A DNA stretch of 64,000 bases from NCBI GenBank assembly GCA_004794785.1, contig SJOL01007345.1:255306-319305 (forward strand), written 5' to 3'. The DNA is from Opisthorchis felineus (lineage: Eukaryota; Platyhelminthes; Trematoda; Opisthorchiida; Opisthorchiidae). Both the position numbers and the translations under genes were made by a program. Positions 45,906 through 58,110 of this stretch are shown here, in pieces. The stretch's first letter is position 1, and every line of letters begins with the position of its first letter. Below the pieces are notes generated by a model. That model saw nothing but the letters and a program-made list of their open reading frames with translations, did not search any database and was not told the DNA's origin.

Positions 45906-47839
45906 CAATTTGCAAACAGTGAAGTGGTTAGGTTGCCGTTCTCTGACTAAACAAATACTTTTGGGAGACCCAAAGTTTGTTATTTACCGAAAAACCATTC
46001 ACATAATGACTTCGACCATGATTTAGCCAATACTGCCCATAATCGCCGCCATGAGCGGTTGCAATACCCTTCCTACAGTGGACAAAGCTCCTTCCCGCTC
46101 CCCATTAACTTCTCTACTTTGCATGGGGCCATCCTACCCCCTTTAGTGTTTTTCACATGTATCAGACATCCCTCGTTGCTTCTGTCCTTCAATGGTCGCA
46201 CATACGCCGTTAGCATATGTTATCGGTTGCCCATATCACGGTTCTCAGGCCTGTTGCAAACAGTAGAATGCTTTTAGTGCCCTCATCAACTAGCCTATTT
46301 TACCTTTTTCTAAACTGAATATACAAGAGCATTTGGGTGTCTCTTTCAGACACTTTGTTTTCCTTGTCAGCCTCGATATAATGAAGTGCACAGCGTCATT
46401 GTTGATTTCAAATTAAGACCTTTGTTTTATATTGTCAAACTGGAAGGTGCTATTTTACCCCGTAAACTTAATCGGTTCAAGCATACCAAATCACACTGTG
46501 GCGAAGCGTCCTCTCCATTCTTTGAGGTTAGAAAATCCACCCGTTCCTCGTCACTTTCCCCTAAGACGTGCAATCGCAAGCATCCCTACACACTGGTTTC
46601 AGTGACCTCCAGTTTTTGTGCTGTTTATCCGACCGCTTTGACTGTGTAGTGGTCTAAGCAGCACTGTATTCCCTAAATAAATTATTTCTGAATATTTTGT
46701 AGGGTTTAGCAGTTTCTTTGTAAAATTCTACTGGACCCTAGTAACCCACTGAATGTTGGTCTATACAAACCTGTTTTACAGTTCAACATGTTCTGCCGCG
46801 CGGAGAACCTCCAGTGTACCCCCTTAGATGCGCATGCTTGTGAGTCGTGATTTACGCGTGTTCCAGTTCGATGGCCGTCTTGTTTGATGAACTGACAATC
46901 CTTCTACCTCTGATGTGCTTAATTATTTGATCACTCTTGTGTTGTCTCCGTCGAATGTTGGGGATACAAGGTCTGTGCGTAAACAGGGCCTGAGTTTACT
47001 TGGTTTGATCGTGGGAAACTAAGAGGCTAAAATTCGTGCTTCAAAACGGCTTTGGGTTGTGTTTGCCAAAAGTTACATGCAAATCAACTCTGGGCTGTAG
47101 TAAATTTCGATTAGAGCTACCAGTAAAAATCCCATCCTGTCCAAACCAAAATCAGGGTTGATCGAATTCTCGGGTAGCACTTTTCAAGATGCGAATTCCA
47201 GGTGATGTGCCATGTTCCCTAAGAAGTGCAAATGGATCGTTCACCACTGGAATTAATGAAAAGTGGTTTGACTCTCCAAAGGAGATACAAGCCTAGATAT
47301 CTAAACATATCTAATTGCCTCAGTGATGATTTCCTGGAGCTGATAGCGCAACTCAACCACCAAGTGACTGCTGGCCTTTGAGAGAGACAAACGCCATCAA
47401 ATGGCCGTGGCAGATGTTCAGTCTTGAGAGCTACACATGGATGGCAATGATTTTGCACATATTATGTCGAACTGTTTTATCACAACTGTAAACCCTGTTC
47501 CAAATGTCATTTTCAGATTGTTAGCATAGGACTTTTATCCATCGTCAAGGCGCTTGCAACCTGACTCCTGGATGTCCCTCAATGTACATCCCCGCCCTAA
47601 CTCTAAGAGTCTTCACTTTACTCATTGTTCAGCTTAACTTTTTCAACCTATTTCGGTTGAACTGTGATTTCACTAGCGTAGACAACAATGACATAGTCTT
47701 AACAACGAAGCCGAAGAAAAGTGTTTGAGTGTGCACTGCCGGAGAAGAAGGTGAGCCTCTACAATTCGCAAAGTTCAGAGGTTAAGTCAGTGTAAGCCAG
47801 GTCCTGCGGAAACCGTGGAGATCTCGCAATGACTTATTG

Positions 47840-48050
47840 CCTTTTTCATGAAGGGAACTAGCCGTAGGGTTACTGCAAATTCTTCGACTGTCCACGACCG
47901 GTTTTGCTGTTCTTGAGAACCATTAGGTGGGCACATTCTCGGAGTTTCCGTCAACCTTATGTTCTGCTTGAGCCCAAATTGCACGAAATTCCCCACATAC
48001 ACCAGTCTGCATACCAATTTGGACTTCACGGGAGACTCTTATGAATACCA
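47840..48050 (-). repeat. R1 dispersed repeat copy
   Basis: TTCTTCGACTGTCCACGACC, GGTTTTGCTGTTCTTGAGAA and TAGGTGGGCAC are the reverse complement of the conserved core at 49.9 kb. The copy continues into a CCAAATTG block. Confidence 0.65.
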
Positions 48051-48409
48051 GCTGGAACTCTGTCCAGGTTTCAGGTTGGAAAATGTGTGACTACTTTTTC
48101 TATAAAAATGTGGACTGATCCGACGGTTTTATGCTAACTACCGCTTGCTTGTGGTCAGGCTTTTGAGTCAACGGCTTCAGGTGAAGACACTAATCACCAT
48201 CCTATCTAAGACTGGACGCCATGACAGGAGAACGGTCTACTTAAAACCATGAGTGGTACTGTTAATAATCATCGCATGCCACACTGACCGCCGCCCGATG
48301 CCATCAACCTAGTTGGTTTTATGTAGTTTACGTAACTCAATCCTTATTCGTGTGCCCAGATCCTATTAGGGTTAACTTGCTAATCGATTGCGCGTTATGC
48401 ACTATGACT

Positions 48410-49580
48410 TGAACATTATTGCTCATGCCCAAAACCATTATACCGGTTGGTCCACATTAAAGAGGTGAAACACTCAATTAGTGCTTCCAACATCTGGCCG
48501 TGCATCAGCAGAGGATATCCTTGTTCATGTCGGAATGTCGATTCAGGGCACCCAACATGCGACGCAAATGTGTTATCATTAATCCACCAGAGCACACTAG
48601 ACGCAGTCGCACTGTCGCGGATGAACAGATGATGCGTTTCGTTCACTCGACGCCTCGGATGATGACCCGGAAACTGTCCTCGTTGTGTTAATCGAATGCC
48701 CCACCTGTCAATTCTTCAAACTAAGGTATTTCTACGGGCCCTTCGGAACTTTGGGAAAACTTTGATCAGTTGTGGACAGGTGCTGATTTTGTGCAACTTC
48801 TATCTAAGTAACGGTGGTGTTAGTAACACAAAGCTACCAGTTGGTGTTCGAGTGATTCCGTGAATTTATATTCATAACTGCCTCGAGGGGAGTGGGAAGT
48901 AAAATGTCGCGATGCTCTCTGAATACCTACCTGGTTCACACGGTCTGTATTAAATTGTCCCTAGACACCTACCTACATCCAGTTCATTGATGTAATTCAG
49001 TGTGCTAGAATGTTGGCAGAACTAACGGTTTGTTCGAACTCATCCTGAGTTGTAAAACTGGAACGCGTAACAGCAGTCCTCAAACCGACATTTGTCCAAC
49101 CACAGTGAATCAAAAGTCAAGTTACAATGATATCTCCATTCGAACGTTAAACGGAATGTCACGTGAATTCCACATCAGGTTGTTTTCATTGTAAACTGTT
49201 TTACACCCATCTAAACATTGCAGCTTGTGTGTGATAACCAGAGGGCTTATCTGCTGATTTTATAAATAGACAATTTATCAAAAGAAAGGAGTTATTTGCG
49301 TAATCGTGGAATGCAGTGTAGACAGCATGCGCAATAAAATGCCTCACAACCATTGTTCATCGAGGCGTGGGTGGACAGATAACGGTGGGGAAAACTCGGT
49401 CGTTTTGCGGTTATCATTTGTTTGGACGCGTGTGTATTGTTCTGTCTTGTGACAGGGTGAGTGCTGCCAACAACCGCTGGGCTTGTGGATGCTGAAAGAG
49501 ATGGGAGGGTTGTGTGTCTGCCATCACATGCTGAGTGCACGTTGCAAACCAGCGCTGAATGCCTTTCTCTAAAAGCGTCA
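48410..49580 (+). repeat. Long inverted repeat, left copy (unknown mobile element)
   Basis: Collinear with the reverse complement of 55905-57015. The segment 48440-48790 is roughly 95% identical by eye. The rest, through CTGATTTTATAAAT, GCGTGGGTGGACAG and CACATGCTGAGTGCAC, is aligned with indels. Small frames exist on both strands: MRRKCVIINPPEHTRRSRTV on plus and HVGCPESTFRHEQGYPL on minus. I recognise neither as a known transposase or RT. No terminal inverted repeats or TSD could be fixed. Confidence 0.75.
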
Positions 49581-49737
49581 ATATTCCGAATATTCCCTGC
49601 AGTCAGCTTTTTCGTTTATTTAAGTCCTTCGGACAGTTCACTAGCGGTTTTCGCCCATCTTGGAGATAGACTTAGTTCCCACGTTTTCATCGACCAGCCT
49701 TGTTGCTCGCTTATTATAAGCACCATCAACAGCAACG

Positions 49738-49975
49738 CATTCAGTTGAAGAACATCATAAACGAGAGACTCACTTGAGTCTCCCGTGAAAACCAAATTGA
49801 TTTGCAAATGAGTGTATTTGTCGAAATCAGTCCAATTTGGGTTCAAGTAGAACATAAGGCTGACGGAAACTCGGGGACTGCGCCTACCTGATGAGTCCCA
49901 AGAAGGGCGAAACCGGTCGTGGGCTGTCGAAGAGTTTTCAGCAACCTTGTGAGTAGTTTCCTCCATCAACACCAA
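49738..49975 (+). repeat. R1 dispersed repeat, most complete copy
   Basis: It starts near CAGTTGAAGAACATCATAAA, includes a small hairpin (GAGACTCACTTGAGTCTC), a CCAAATTGATTTGCAAATGAG block, then CAGTCCAATTTGGGTTCAAG, an ACTCGGGGACTGCGCCTACC block, GAAACCGGTCGTGGGCTGTC and CAGCAACCTTGTGAGTAG. Related fragments lie at about 10.6, 35.5, 37.2, 45.5, 47.9, 51.3, 55.6 and 63.8 kb. The minus strand is open through most of it (49616-49987), but coding capacity is unproven. Confidence 0.7.
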
Positions 49976-51302
49976 TTTAGTTTCCAATTAACTGTATGAT
50001 TTAATGTCTTCTGCTAGCAGACTTTACTGTGTAGTGATTTGCTTTGAATCGGTTAGGTAACACTGGACGCCCAAGAGCAACGAATGAGATTGACATTAAC
50101 ACAAGTGGAAGAATCCACTGGTTGAAATCCGATCCTAAACAGTATCAAGAGTTCGGTGGAAAAAACATCGAATCAAAGTTTGATGAAAGTTTTTGGCAGA
50201 TCTCTGTAGAATGTCTGCATCAGCTTGTACAGACTCGTCTGAAATAAGTGGGGCGATTCACTGGGGCGAACAAAGAAGATTGGGCTATTTCAGATTTATT
50301 GGCATCGAAAAAACTCGAGTCCTAAACACAATCAAGGTTAGAGTGCATGCCGGACAACCAAGGGTTCAGCTTGAAAATTACCGTGAATACTTCTCCGATG
50401 ATTAGATAATCAATTGTCTTTTTTGCGTCTGGTGAGCTATCACTTCTCCACCTGAACTGCCTAAAGGTCTAGAATTCATGAAAGTTTGCAATCCATTAGA
50501 AAAAGTTTGGAACCGATTGAGAACTCATCGTATCAGAAGGGTTTAGTAAGCAGTCAGCTATTCAACGTTTGTTTTTGACAGAGAAGTTTCGTCAAACCAA
50601 GTGACTAGACTACCAGTTTGGCTGCGTATTAAGGCACACGAAGAACTAGTCAGCAACATCCCTTCCGATTAACATACTAGATCAGTGTTCACTGTCAGTT
50701 AAAACATCTTGTTGGTTAGTGTGTGTACCTAAATCTTTCGGTTGGTGGGTTGAGGGAGTTTTAAATCATTTGTAATCGGGTTTGGGTCCTTGATCTTCTG
50801 GTTCAAGGCGCTTAGATTGATGATTCTTCCAGAGTGCCACTGGTAAATTTTGTTGTTCCGTGTAGGTTTTTATGTGCCAATACAGTTTGGTTGGAATGGG
50901 TGTGAGATTACGTGGAGATTTTGGTCGGCCTGGTTTATGTACTTTAGATCTAAGCTACTTGTGTTGATGACTTTTCTTAGCTGACAACCGCGCATAACCA
51001 CATGTCAGCTCGACTGGTCTGAAACCGTTCTCCAAACCAATTGTGGGCGCGTCACTAAACGCCTCCATCCATCAGTAAGCAGCCAGCGATATCAAATACC
51101 GCAGATCCGACCTGATGATGCACAAAGAGTTCGGCAACTGTTGCATGAAAATCGGAGTTCCGGGGATTGTTGGCTGAAGAGATTGTCACGAGGATGGGTG
51201 ATGAGTGAAGTACTGAAATTCCAGGAGTTTCGAAGCCAAACCACATGTGAGAAACGGATAGAAGAAACCGGTGTCATTTGACAAATACACTTATTCGTAT
51301 AC

Positions 51303-51470
51303 TAATTTGGTTTTAACTGGAGGCTCACCTGGATCCCAGCTGAACGAGAGATTCAACTTGAATTCAGGTGGGTCTCTCGTCTAGAACAAATTCGGTGACT
51401 ACGCCTACCTGGTAAGCTCCAAGAAGGACGAAACCGGTCGTGGGCAATCAAAGAGTTTTATGAATAGTGT
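51303..51470 (+). repeat. R1 dispersed repeat copy
   Basis: Blocks GAACGAGAGATTCAACTTGA, TGACTACGCCTACCTGGTAA, GACGAAACCGGTCGTGGGCA and AAAGAGTTTTATGAATAGTG occur in the same order as in the 49.7-kb copy. Confidence 0.65.
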
Positions 51471-51940
51471 TACTTCTCAAACAGGTGTCATGTTTCACTT
51501 TTTTGACGGTTAGAACTTCGAAACGCAAGTACCAGATTGCTGGACTGAGTCTTGTCCGTTTATGAAACACTGTAGATTATCTATCCGATGATCTATCGGA
51601 ACGACCAGTCTGTCGGTTAATCTTGCCTCTTCTCCGCCCATAGGTCCTCGTTAGATATGCATCGCGAAACACTTTCAGTAGGTTAGAATGATGGTTGTTA
51701 ATCAAGCGGATTCGCTATACCGGCTCCTCTGGTTAAGGAGGACTTCTCCAAGATTAACGGTGGCTCTATAGCAAGGGTGAATTGTATTTTCGAAAAGAAC
51801 AATGCCAACCGACTGTTGGTGAACGTCATAATACATCAAGGAGCTGATTTCTTCACATACCATCCTACTTACTAGTCATACGCAAGCCTCCTCCAATTAG
51901 TTTGTTTTCCTCAAAACAAGCTGTGAACGTACATTTAGAT

Positions 51941-52175
51941 TTAAAAGTCTATAAGAGCTGTCTTTTTCTGGACACATTTGCGACTTGCAATAATGGTGAG
52001 ATCGCATCCTGCTCGTTCCAGTGTTTTACTCACAGTAAGCGGAGTGGTGTGCCGAAATGGGCAATCAAGCTTTGCGCTTGCTGGTATGGACCCCCACACA
52101 ACCAGCTGCGAAGGAGGAAGAACGTCTAGCCTGGCTTGTGCCAAGGTAGACATAGGACTCCGATATCGCGAGTAA
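51941..52175. other. Open region on both strands, possible conserved repeat or exon
   Basis: Plus frame 51978-52175 includes VRSHPARSSVLLTVSGVVCR and FALAGMDPHT. Minus frame 51941-52153 includes LAQARLDVLPPSQLVVWGS then AGCDLTI. Both strands stay open for about 200 bp. I cannot assign a family or choose the coding strand. Confidence 0.25.
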
Positions 52176-52530
52176 GAGCAACAGTCTGCTTGATTATTTC
52201 AACCTCTTAGTAGGATCATTCGTCCGTGTATGATGTCCTCTCGTTGAGAGCCCGCAGGTGGGTGTCGTTTTCGGATGGCATTCTTATAGAGGGAATAGAG
52301 TTTCTCATAAACCGTGCAGTTTCTTTTTTTGTTTTTGTTTTGTTCTAGTTGTTCAGTAACCTACCCTGTTACAACCGAGTAAACATGCACTCGCCTCTAT
52401 ACTCCTCCCAAGCGTCTCAAGGACGAAAGTTGCCCGTTTTCAAAGAGCACTTTGTTTGTGAGGATGTGTTTCGAGGTCCGTTGGCAATAAGTGTTCCAAA
52501 GATCTCTGTCTTCTTTCCGCAGCCAATCTA

Positions 52531-53040
52531 TTAACAAAGAACTTCAATGGATTTCCACTTCCGTTGGAAATCTGATAAGTCAGCGAGTGCAGCAGAGACG
52601 ATCAACCGCACACTCCCGCCCAACAGAGTAGTACTGATGGTGGTTTTCAAGCTAAAATATCGTTGACAGGTTATGTGGTTAAGTGAGAGCTTCAAATTTT
52701 GCCGAACAGCCCGGGCTGTGTTTCCGTGCGTCTCAGCTAAACTGTCTGTGTCTTTCCTGTGAAACTTGGTTTCTTTTATTCTCACTGACGGATGTCTGCA
52801 ATTCTCTGTAACGAACGTCATTCTTACTGCGAACCGAAGTAGTCGTCTTAGATAAATGGAATTTTCATACTCACCAGAATCATACCGATTGTTAACCTTT
52901 CTCAGTAATATCAAACCCATCCATACTTTTTTGACGAAAGCATTGGCTGCTAAACTGCAAGCCACCGCAGCTGGTCTCGACTTAAGAGACAATGAGTGTA
53001 AAATCACATGGTGCCCTATTAAATCGACAGCCGATCTCAT
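52531..53040 (-). other. Unassigned 169-residue open frame
   Basis: The longest unassigned single frame in the right half. It includes FVKKVWMGLILLRKVNNRYD just before a possible GTGAGT donor, so part of it (about 52881-52950) could be an exon bounded by a TTTAGCAG acceptor. The W-x-GL pattern is faintly like C-type lectins but no Cys framework is present. The rest shows no domain. It may be chance. Confidence 0.2.
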
Positions 53041-53897
53041 CCGTGATATATGCCTGGATAGTCATTGAAGGTCTGTCTTGCGCTCACTGTGTGTGGACAC
53101 ATAGAAGAATGAGTCAAACCGCAGGAGCGAACTCAGTTTGTCATGTCATTTATCATTTAGCTAATGTGCGAACTCGTTCACAGCTGCACAAGCTTCAGTC
53201 CGATTAGTTGGTACGTAGGCTGTCCCCTTACCAAGGCTGTCCTTACCTTTTTATTCCATCATTACACCAGCACATTTCCAAACTCCTTATCCCACTGAAC
53301 TTGCTTAGTGAGGTCCGAAGCAATCTTCAGTATGTACTTGGAGTCTCCGATGCCATCTTCTTGACAAAGCGTGTGACATGGAGGGGGTGATGAGTGTTGA
53401 GTTGTGCGTATTTGCACATTGTGGGGCATAGAAACTGCCTCAATCTCATGAACGATTAGAACTTTTTGGGGCAGATCACTGTGGGTTATGTCAGGCAGCA
53501 TAAGCTACTTTCACACTGCAGTGTCCTGCAGAAATGGCGGACATGACGTTAAAACATGGAAATGCAGTTGGGCACAGCCGATCGTGTGATCCGACTTCAA
53601 CTCTGGAGATATGGTCCTGCAAAATCGTCAAGTACAGGATTTTCTGAAGCTGGAAAAACATTAAAAACTGATTGAGTGATTGGGAACAAGCGACCGCTTG
53701 AACTGTGAATGATGGATTGTGTTAGTGAGCAGCTTCTTGCCCTGTCCCTCTAGAAGTCTGCCAGCTGTAGAGTTTGGCCGACTCTGTCTAGAGGTGACCT
53801 TCGCTGTGCAGGCTTCACATACAGCTTGGTGAAAAAAGTTTCGAAGAATTGATAAACGATCCCTTTAAGGTGAAGGTCGTTTAATTAGGAAGTTTAT

Positions 53898-53913
53898 GGG
53901 TTAGGGTTAGGGT
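53898..53913 (+). repeat. Interstitial telomere-like repeat (GGGTTA)n
   Basis: GGGTTAGGGTTAGGGT, about 2.5 units of the TTAGGG repeat used by flatworms and many animals. Too short to indicate a chromosome end. Confidence 0.6.
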
Positions 53914-55544
53914 GACTGAGAAACATGCAAATCCGGAATGGGTCAAACTACCCAATGATGGCAACGCCGATGTCTCTGTCATCCCACTGCAGGAAGTTAA
54001 ATTGGTACCTGCGCCCAGTTCTGAGGTAATCATGTTTGAGGGAGCTATATACGACGCACGGGGATATTGTCATTCTGCCGAACTTTGTTGACACGACAAT
54101 GGTTATATATTTTCTACTGGCACAAGTCTTTAACGAGTAAATTAAAAAATCGGCAGATATCTCAGGCTAAACTTTTCGCTGTTCTCAGAGATTCATCTTA
54201 AAAATTATGTTGATTTATTCGGGCTAAGTGAACATATATCCAGAGAACTGGTGCGAATTTGATGCCTCAAAAAAATTTCGATTTCCCTGTAGACGTTGTT
54301 TGCCACAAGATTCCACCGTACTGTGCTGAAACATCGGTTATCTAATCAAGCATTTTCTAAGGAAAAGACACTGTAGGTCGCTCGCTAGGGAAATAAGAGA
54401 TTGTTCCCAGGCGACTAAACGAATTTGTACAGGAGAAGGTTACCGGATTAATTGGTCTCACAGTTCCGTTTGTCGAAGTGCGATGCGAGGTTCCATGTGT
54501 ACTCCACTCAAATATCCGTTACTCTATCAATGTATCACACTGTACACATTTATCTTTGTTTACTCATAAAACCATATGCCTAATTGCTCAAATGTGTGCG
54601 AAAGACCCTGAAAATCTACGTAATTTCATTGATGACAGACTTATGCTACTATCAGAAACACGTGTATGAGAGCAGGCGTTTTACTTTATGCAGGCAGATC
54701 ATTTGTACCAACAACTGGTTAGCTGGGTGGACCTGGTCACGAACTAGGGTGGGCATCCAGTCCCTTTTGCTTTGGCAGGTCATTGTCACCTGTGTCTGAC
54801 ACTGAACGTCACTAACCATTTCCATGCATTATAAGCGCTGGACCATCTCAGTGGTTCTACTAATATATCCGTTCGTCGATTTGTAGCCTGATATGCATAA
54901 TTTGTTTAGCACTCATCATACCCCAGGACCAACCTGGCAATCATTTATTGGAAACAATGATCCTCAAGACACTAGGGGGTTTTGTGACACGTCCCTTAGG
55001 TGTTTCCTCTTTTTCAAAGGGATCTAAAAGACTGTGTTCCATTGATCTATTTGGTCAATGACCGACATCCTCAATCGCATCCAATGGAGGTTACTATTGT
55101 GCACTGTCCAAAGAATTGGCATCTGGCGATGTCGAGGAATATAGGTAGCTCGAGTGCCCTGCTTGGTTGTTGGTCTTTTCGCTGATTGGTTAAGAAGCGT
55201 TTGCGATCCAACTTCCAAGAATTGACATCTCTCTGGAGGAGTGTTACCTGGGGACAGTATTCAATGGGAGCTGACGTTAATGCAAGGTATGATGCGTTTC
55301 GTTTTACTGTCATGGTATTGTCGTTCACGTGACGAACATAAAATGAGGTAATCAATGAGGCACATATGGAGTTTGACTGGCGAATCACTAATAATTCCAA
55401 GAACTACTGGTCTAACCACCTGGCACTTCAGTGTTCACTGTACATGGTGTTAATGGAAGATCCAACGAAATCCCAGCCGAATCTCGGGTTAATTTAACTA
55501 TCTAATTGAAGGCTTCAGTGAGAAAGATATTTGAGATAACGGCA

Positions 55545-55700
55545 TATTTTCCTTGGCACAATACTACTTATAAGACTGATAGAAATTGCTCGGCACCACA
55601 ATACCGACTGCGTCCTCCTTTGGTTGCATCAGACAGACCTGGTCCCAAGTTTCCATCAGTCTTACTTTCTAACCGAACATCAAGAATAGGTCGGTGGTGG
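55545..55700 (-). repeat. R1 dispersed repeat, strongly diverged
   Basis: The ordered similarity ACTACTTATAAGACTGATAG / GCTCGGCACCACAATACCG / GGTTGCATCAGACAGACC follows the 45.5-kb block. Identity is visibly lower than for the other copies. Confidence 0.4.
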
Positions 55701-55904
55701 GCTTTTTCAGAGAAGTTTTCCATCCACTGTGCTGCCGATACTAGTTAGCTCCAGATTTCATTCAGTGAATTCCCCCAGTTAAGTTGATATGTCGGCGTCA
55801 TTCATTAATGTCACTCCAAAAATGTTACCCGTCCAACTCCCAAGCAAAAGACAAACTTAACGAACCTCACTACCAGAAGACAGCAGAGAAATCCCTAAAA
55901 TAGG

Positions 55905-57015
55905 TTAATCGATATCAAACAGCGCTGGTTGGCGCACCGACTGTGTGCACTCAGCACGTGACGGCAAACAGGCAGCACATCTCTATCACCATCCACAATT
56001 CCGGTTGTTGCCTGCACCACTAGCCCTATCAGGAGACAGAATATCAAACCACATAGGCCTGAACAAATCCCAAAAAGAACACAACCGTGTTTTCCCAGCG
56101 GTCCTCTGTCCACCCACGCGTCGATGAACAGTGTTTATGTGCAATTTGTTTTATCACGCATGCTGTCTGTACTACCTTGCGTGATTACGCGATTTATAAA
56201 ATCAGCAGATAGGCCATTTGGCTACGTCGCTGCAATTGGTGTACAATAGTTAACAGTGAAAACAATCTGATATGGGAATCGCGTAACATGCCGTTTGAAA
56301 ATCAGATGAAGAAATGTCAGTTTGACGACTGCTGTTACGCCTCCCAGTTTTCAACTGAGGTTGAGTTCAAACAAACCGGCCAGCATTCTCACACAATAAA
56401 CTACATCACTGAGATAGATGTAGGTAGGTAACTAGGTGCAACTTAATACCGACAGTGCAAAGCAGGTAAAAAAAATCAAGGGGTACGGCGAGGTTTCACT
56501 TTCATGTGCAGAAGACCCCCACCCTCCACAGCTGACAGTTAAGCATATTAATCCACGGAATAACTTCAACACCGACTGGGACGAACTGGCAGCTCTGCAT
56601 TAGTAACACCAGTGTTACTTGAATAAAAGTTGGACAAAATCCACACTTGTCCACAACTGATCAAAGTTTTCCCAAAGATCCGAAGGGCTCGTAGAAATAC
56701 CCTAGTTTGAAGAATTGACAGGTGGGGCATTCGATTAACACAACGAGGACAGTTTCCGGGTCATCATCTGAGGCGTCGAGTGAACGAAACGCATCACCTG
56801 TTCATCCGCGACAGTGCGGCTGCGCCTGGTGTGCTCTGGTGGATTAATGATAACACACTTGCGTCGCATGTTGGGTGCCCTGAATCGACATTCCGACATG
56901 AACAAGGATGTCCTCTGCTGATGCGCGGTCATATGTTGGAAGCACTAATTGAGTGTTTCACCTCTTTAATGTGGACCAACCGGTATAATTATTTCGGGGC
57001 CACGAGGACGAATGT
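55905..57015 (-). repeat. Long inverted repeat, right copy (unknown mobile element)
   Basis: The reverse complement of 48410-49580 (see that entry). The edge near 57000 is GGTATAATTATTTCGGGGCC, opposite ATTATACCGG at 48440. The minus frame 56735-56932 matches the plus frame at 48500-48691 with only a few substitutions, about half of them synonymous. Confidence 0.75.
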
Positions 57016-58110
57016 TCAAAGTATACTGACGTGAATACCACTTGAACAAAACCCGCGACTCTAGGAAGGTAGGAGGGGCAGCTACATTCGTTTTGTTAAA
57101 GCTCGGAGTAATACATCTTTAATAATTTTGCCTTTCTGAGTCGCGCTGATAGTGGTGGATCTCATTTAAAATCTTGCTGTACATGTAGGTCAGCTGGTGC
57201 CACGATAGCGTGGTTTTTAGCTACTAAGTTTTTGTCAACTGACATTTTTCTTTATTTCTCGACTTCGTTCGCCTAGACATACCAAAGCATCTTTCATCTT
57301 CGTATCCCGTACTTCTATCCTAACTTAAGCAGGTGTGGAAAATTACGTTCAGATATTTTATGATTCCGCTTCGTTGAACATAATTTTTAAGTTGGGCGAG
57401 GGATTTAGGGATGTGTACCAGCGAAGCCAGAACCTACGGTCCATTCTAAACAAATCGGTCAGACCGAACACGTGGAGAAGTCTACTGCTAAGCTCTGGTA
57501 AAAATGTTTCTATACAACAAATCTTATGACTCTAACCTCTTTGGTTCAAATGTAGTGAAGTTCTTGTGCCAAAAATGTTACTTCTCAAGGTCACACGTCT
57601 CTAGCGCCGAGTGATTATCTTCGTTCTCTCATCGAGTACGGATGGTAATTTCTCTCATGATATTATCAGTTTACTTGAACTACTGATTGTCTTTCAACCA
57701 GTTGCCCAAACTATGTGTCACTACTAAGGGTAGATAAGTTGTCAGATATCGAAACGGTTAAAAAGCCCAAGTGAAACCATCATATCGCTGCCATATTACT
57801 TGATGGATTCCATCGAATTATGTCAAATACTGGTGAGTTGTCATTTGACGTTAACGCCCTGTTTACCGACGTCAGACTATGCATAGCAGTTGACACTTTA
57901 TGAGAGTACACAAATATAAATAATGTCTCCCTCAATATTCCTGTAATATTGCACAATAGGCTTATTTTCTAAAGGAACAGAAGTTGAGGGGATCGCTTCT
58001 AGGGTGTAGATAGCATCGCCGTGGGACAATCCAACACCGTCCGATACCTTTTTTCCAGCGACGAAAGAGACCCACCTCTTTGACACTATTTCCAGTGATA
58101 AGTTGGTGAT
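57016..58110. other. Unassigned region upstream of the Penelope-like fragment
   Basis: Contains a plus frame at 57335-57529 and a minus frame at 57898-58086 with SDGVGLSHGDAIYTLEAIP and ENKPIVQYYRNIEG. The latter looks protein-like but belongs to no family I know. Otherwise nothing. Confidence 0.4.

Larger units (their letters stand above)
44701..48409. other. Intergenic, dispersed-repeat rich
   Basis: No gene recognised. R1 repeat fragments lie at about 45465-45620, 45690-45905 and 47840-48050, all in minus orientation. Unassigned open frames lie at 46059-46649. Confidence 0.5.
49976..55904. other. Spacer between the long inverted repeats
   Basis: About 6 kb with R1 fragments (51303-51470 and 55545-55700), telomere-like repeats at 53898-53913 and two unassigned longer frames described separately. 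No host gene recognised. Confidence 0.5.
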
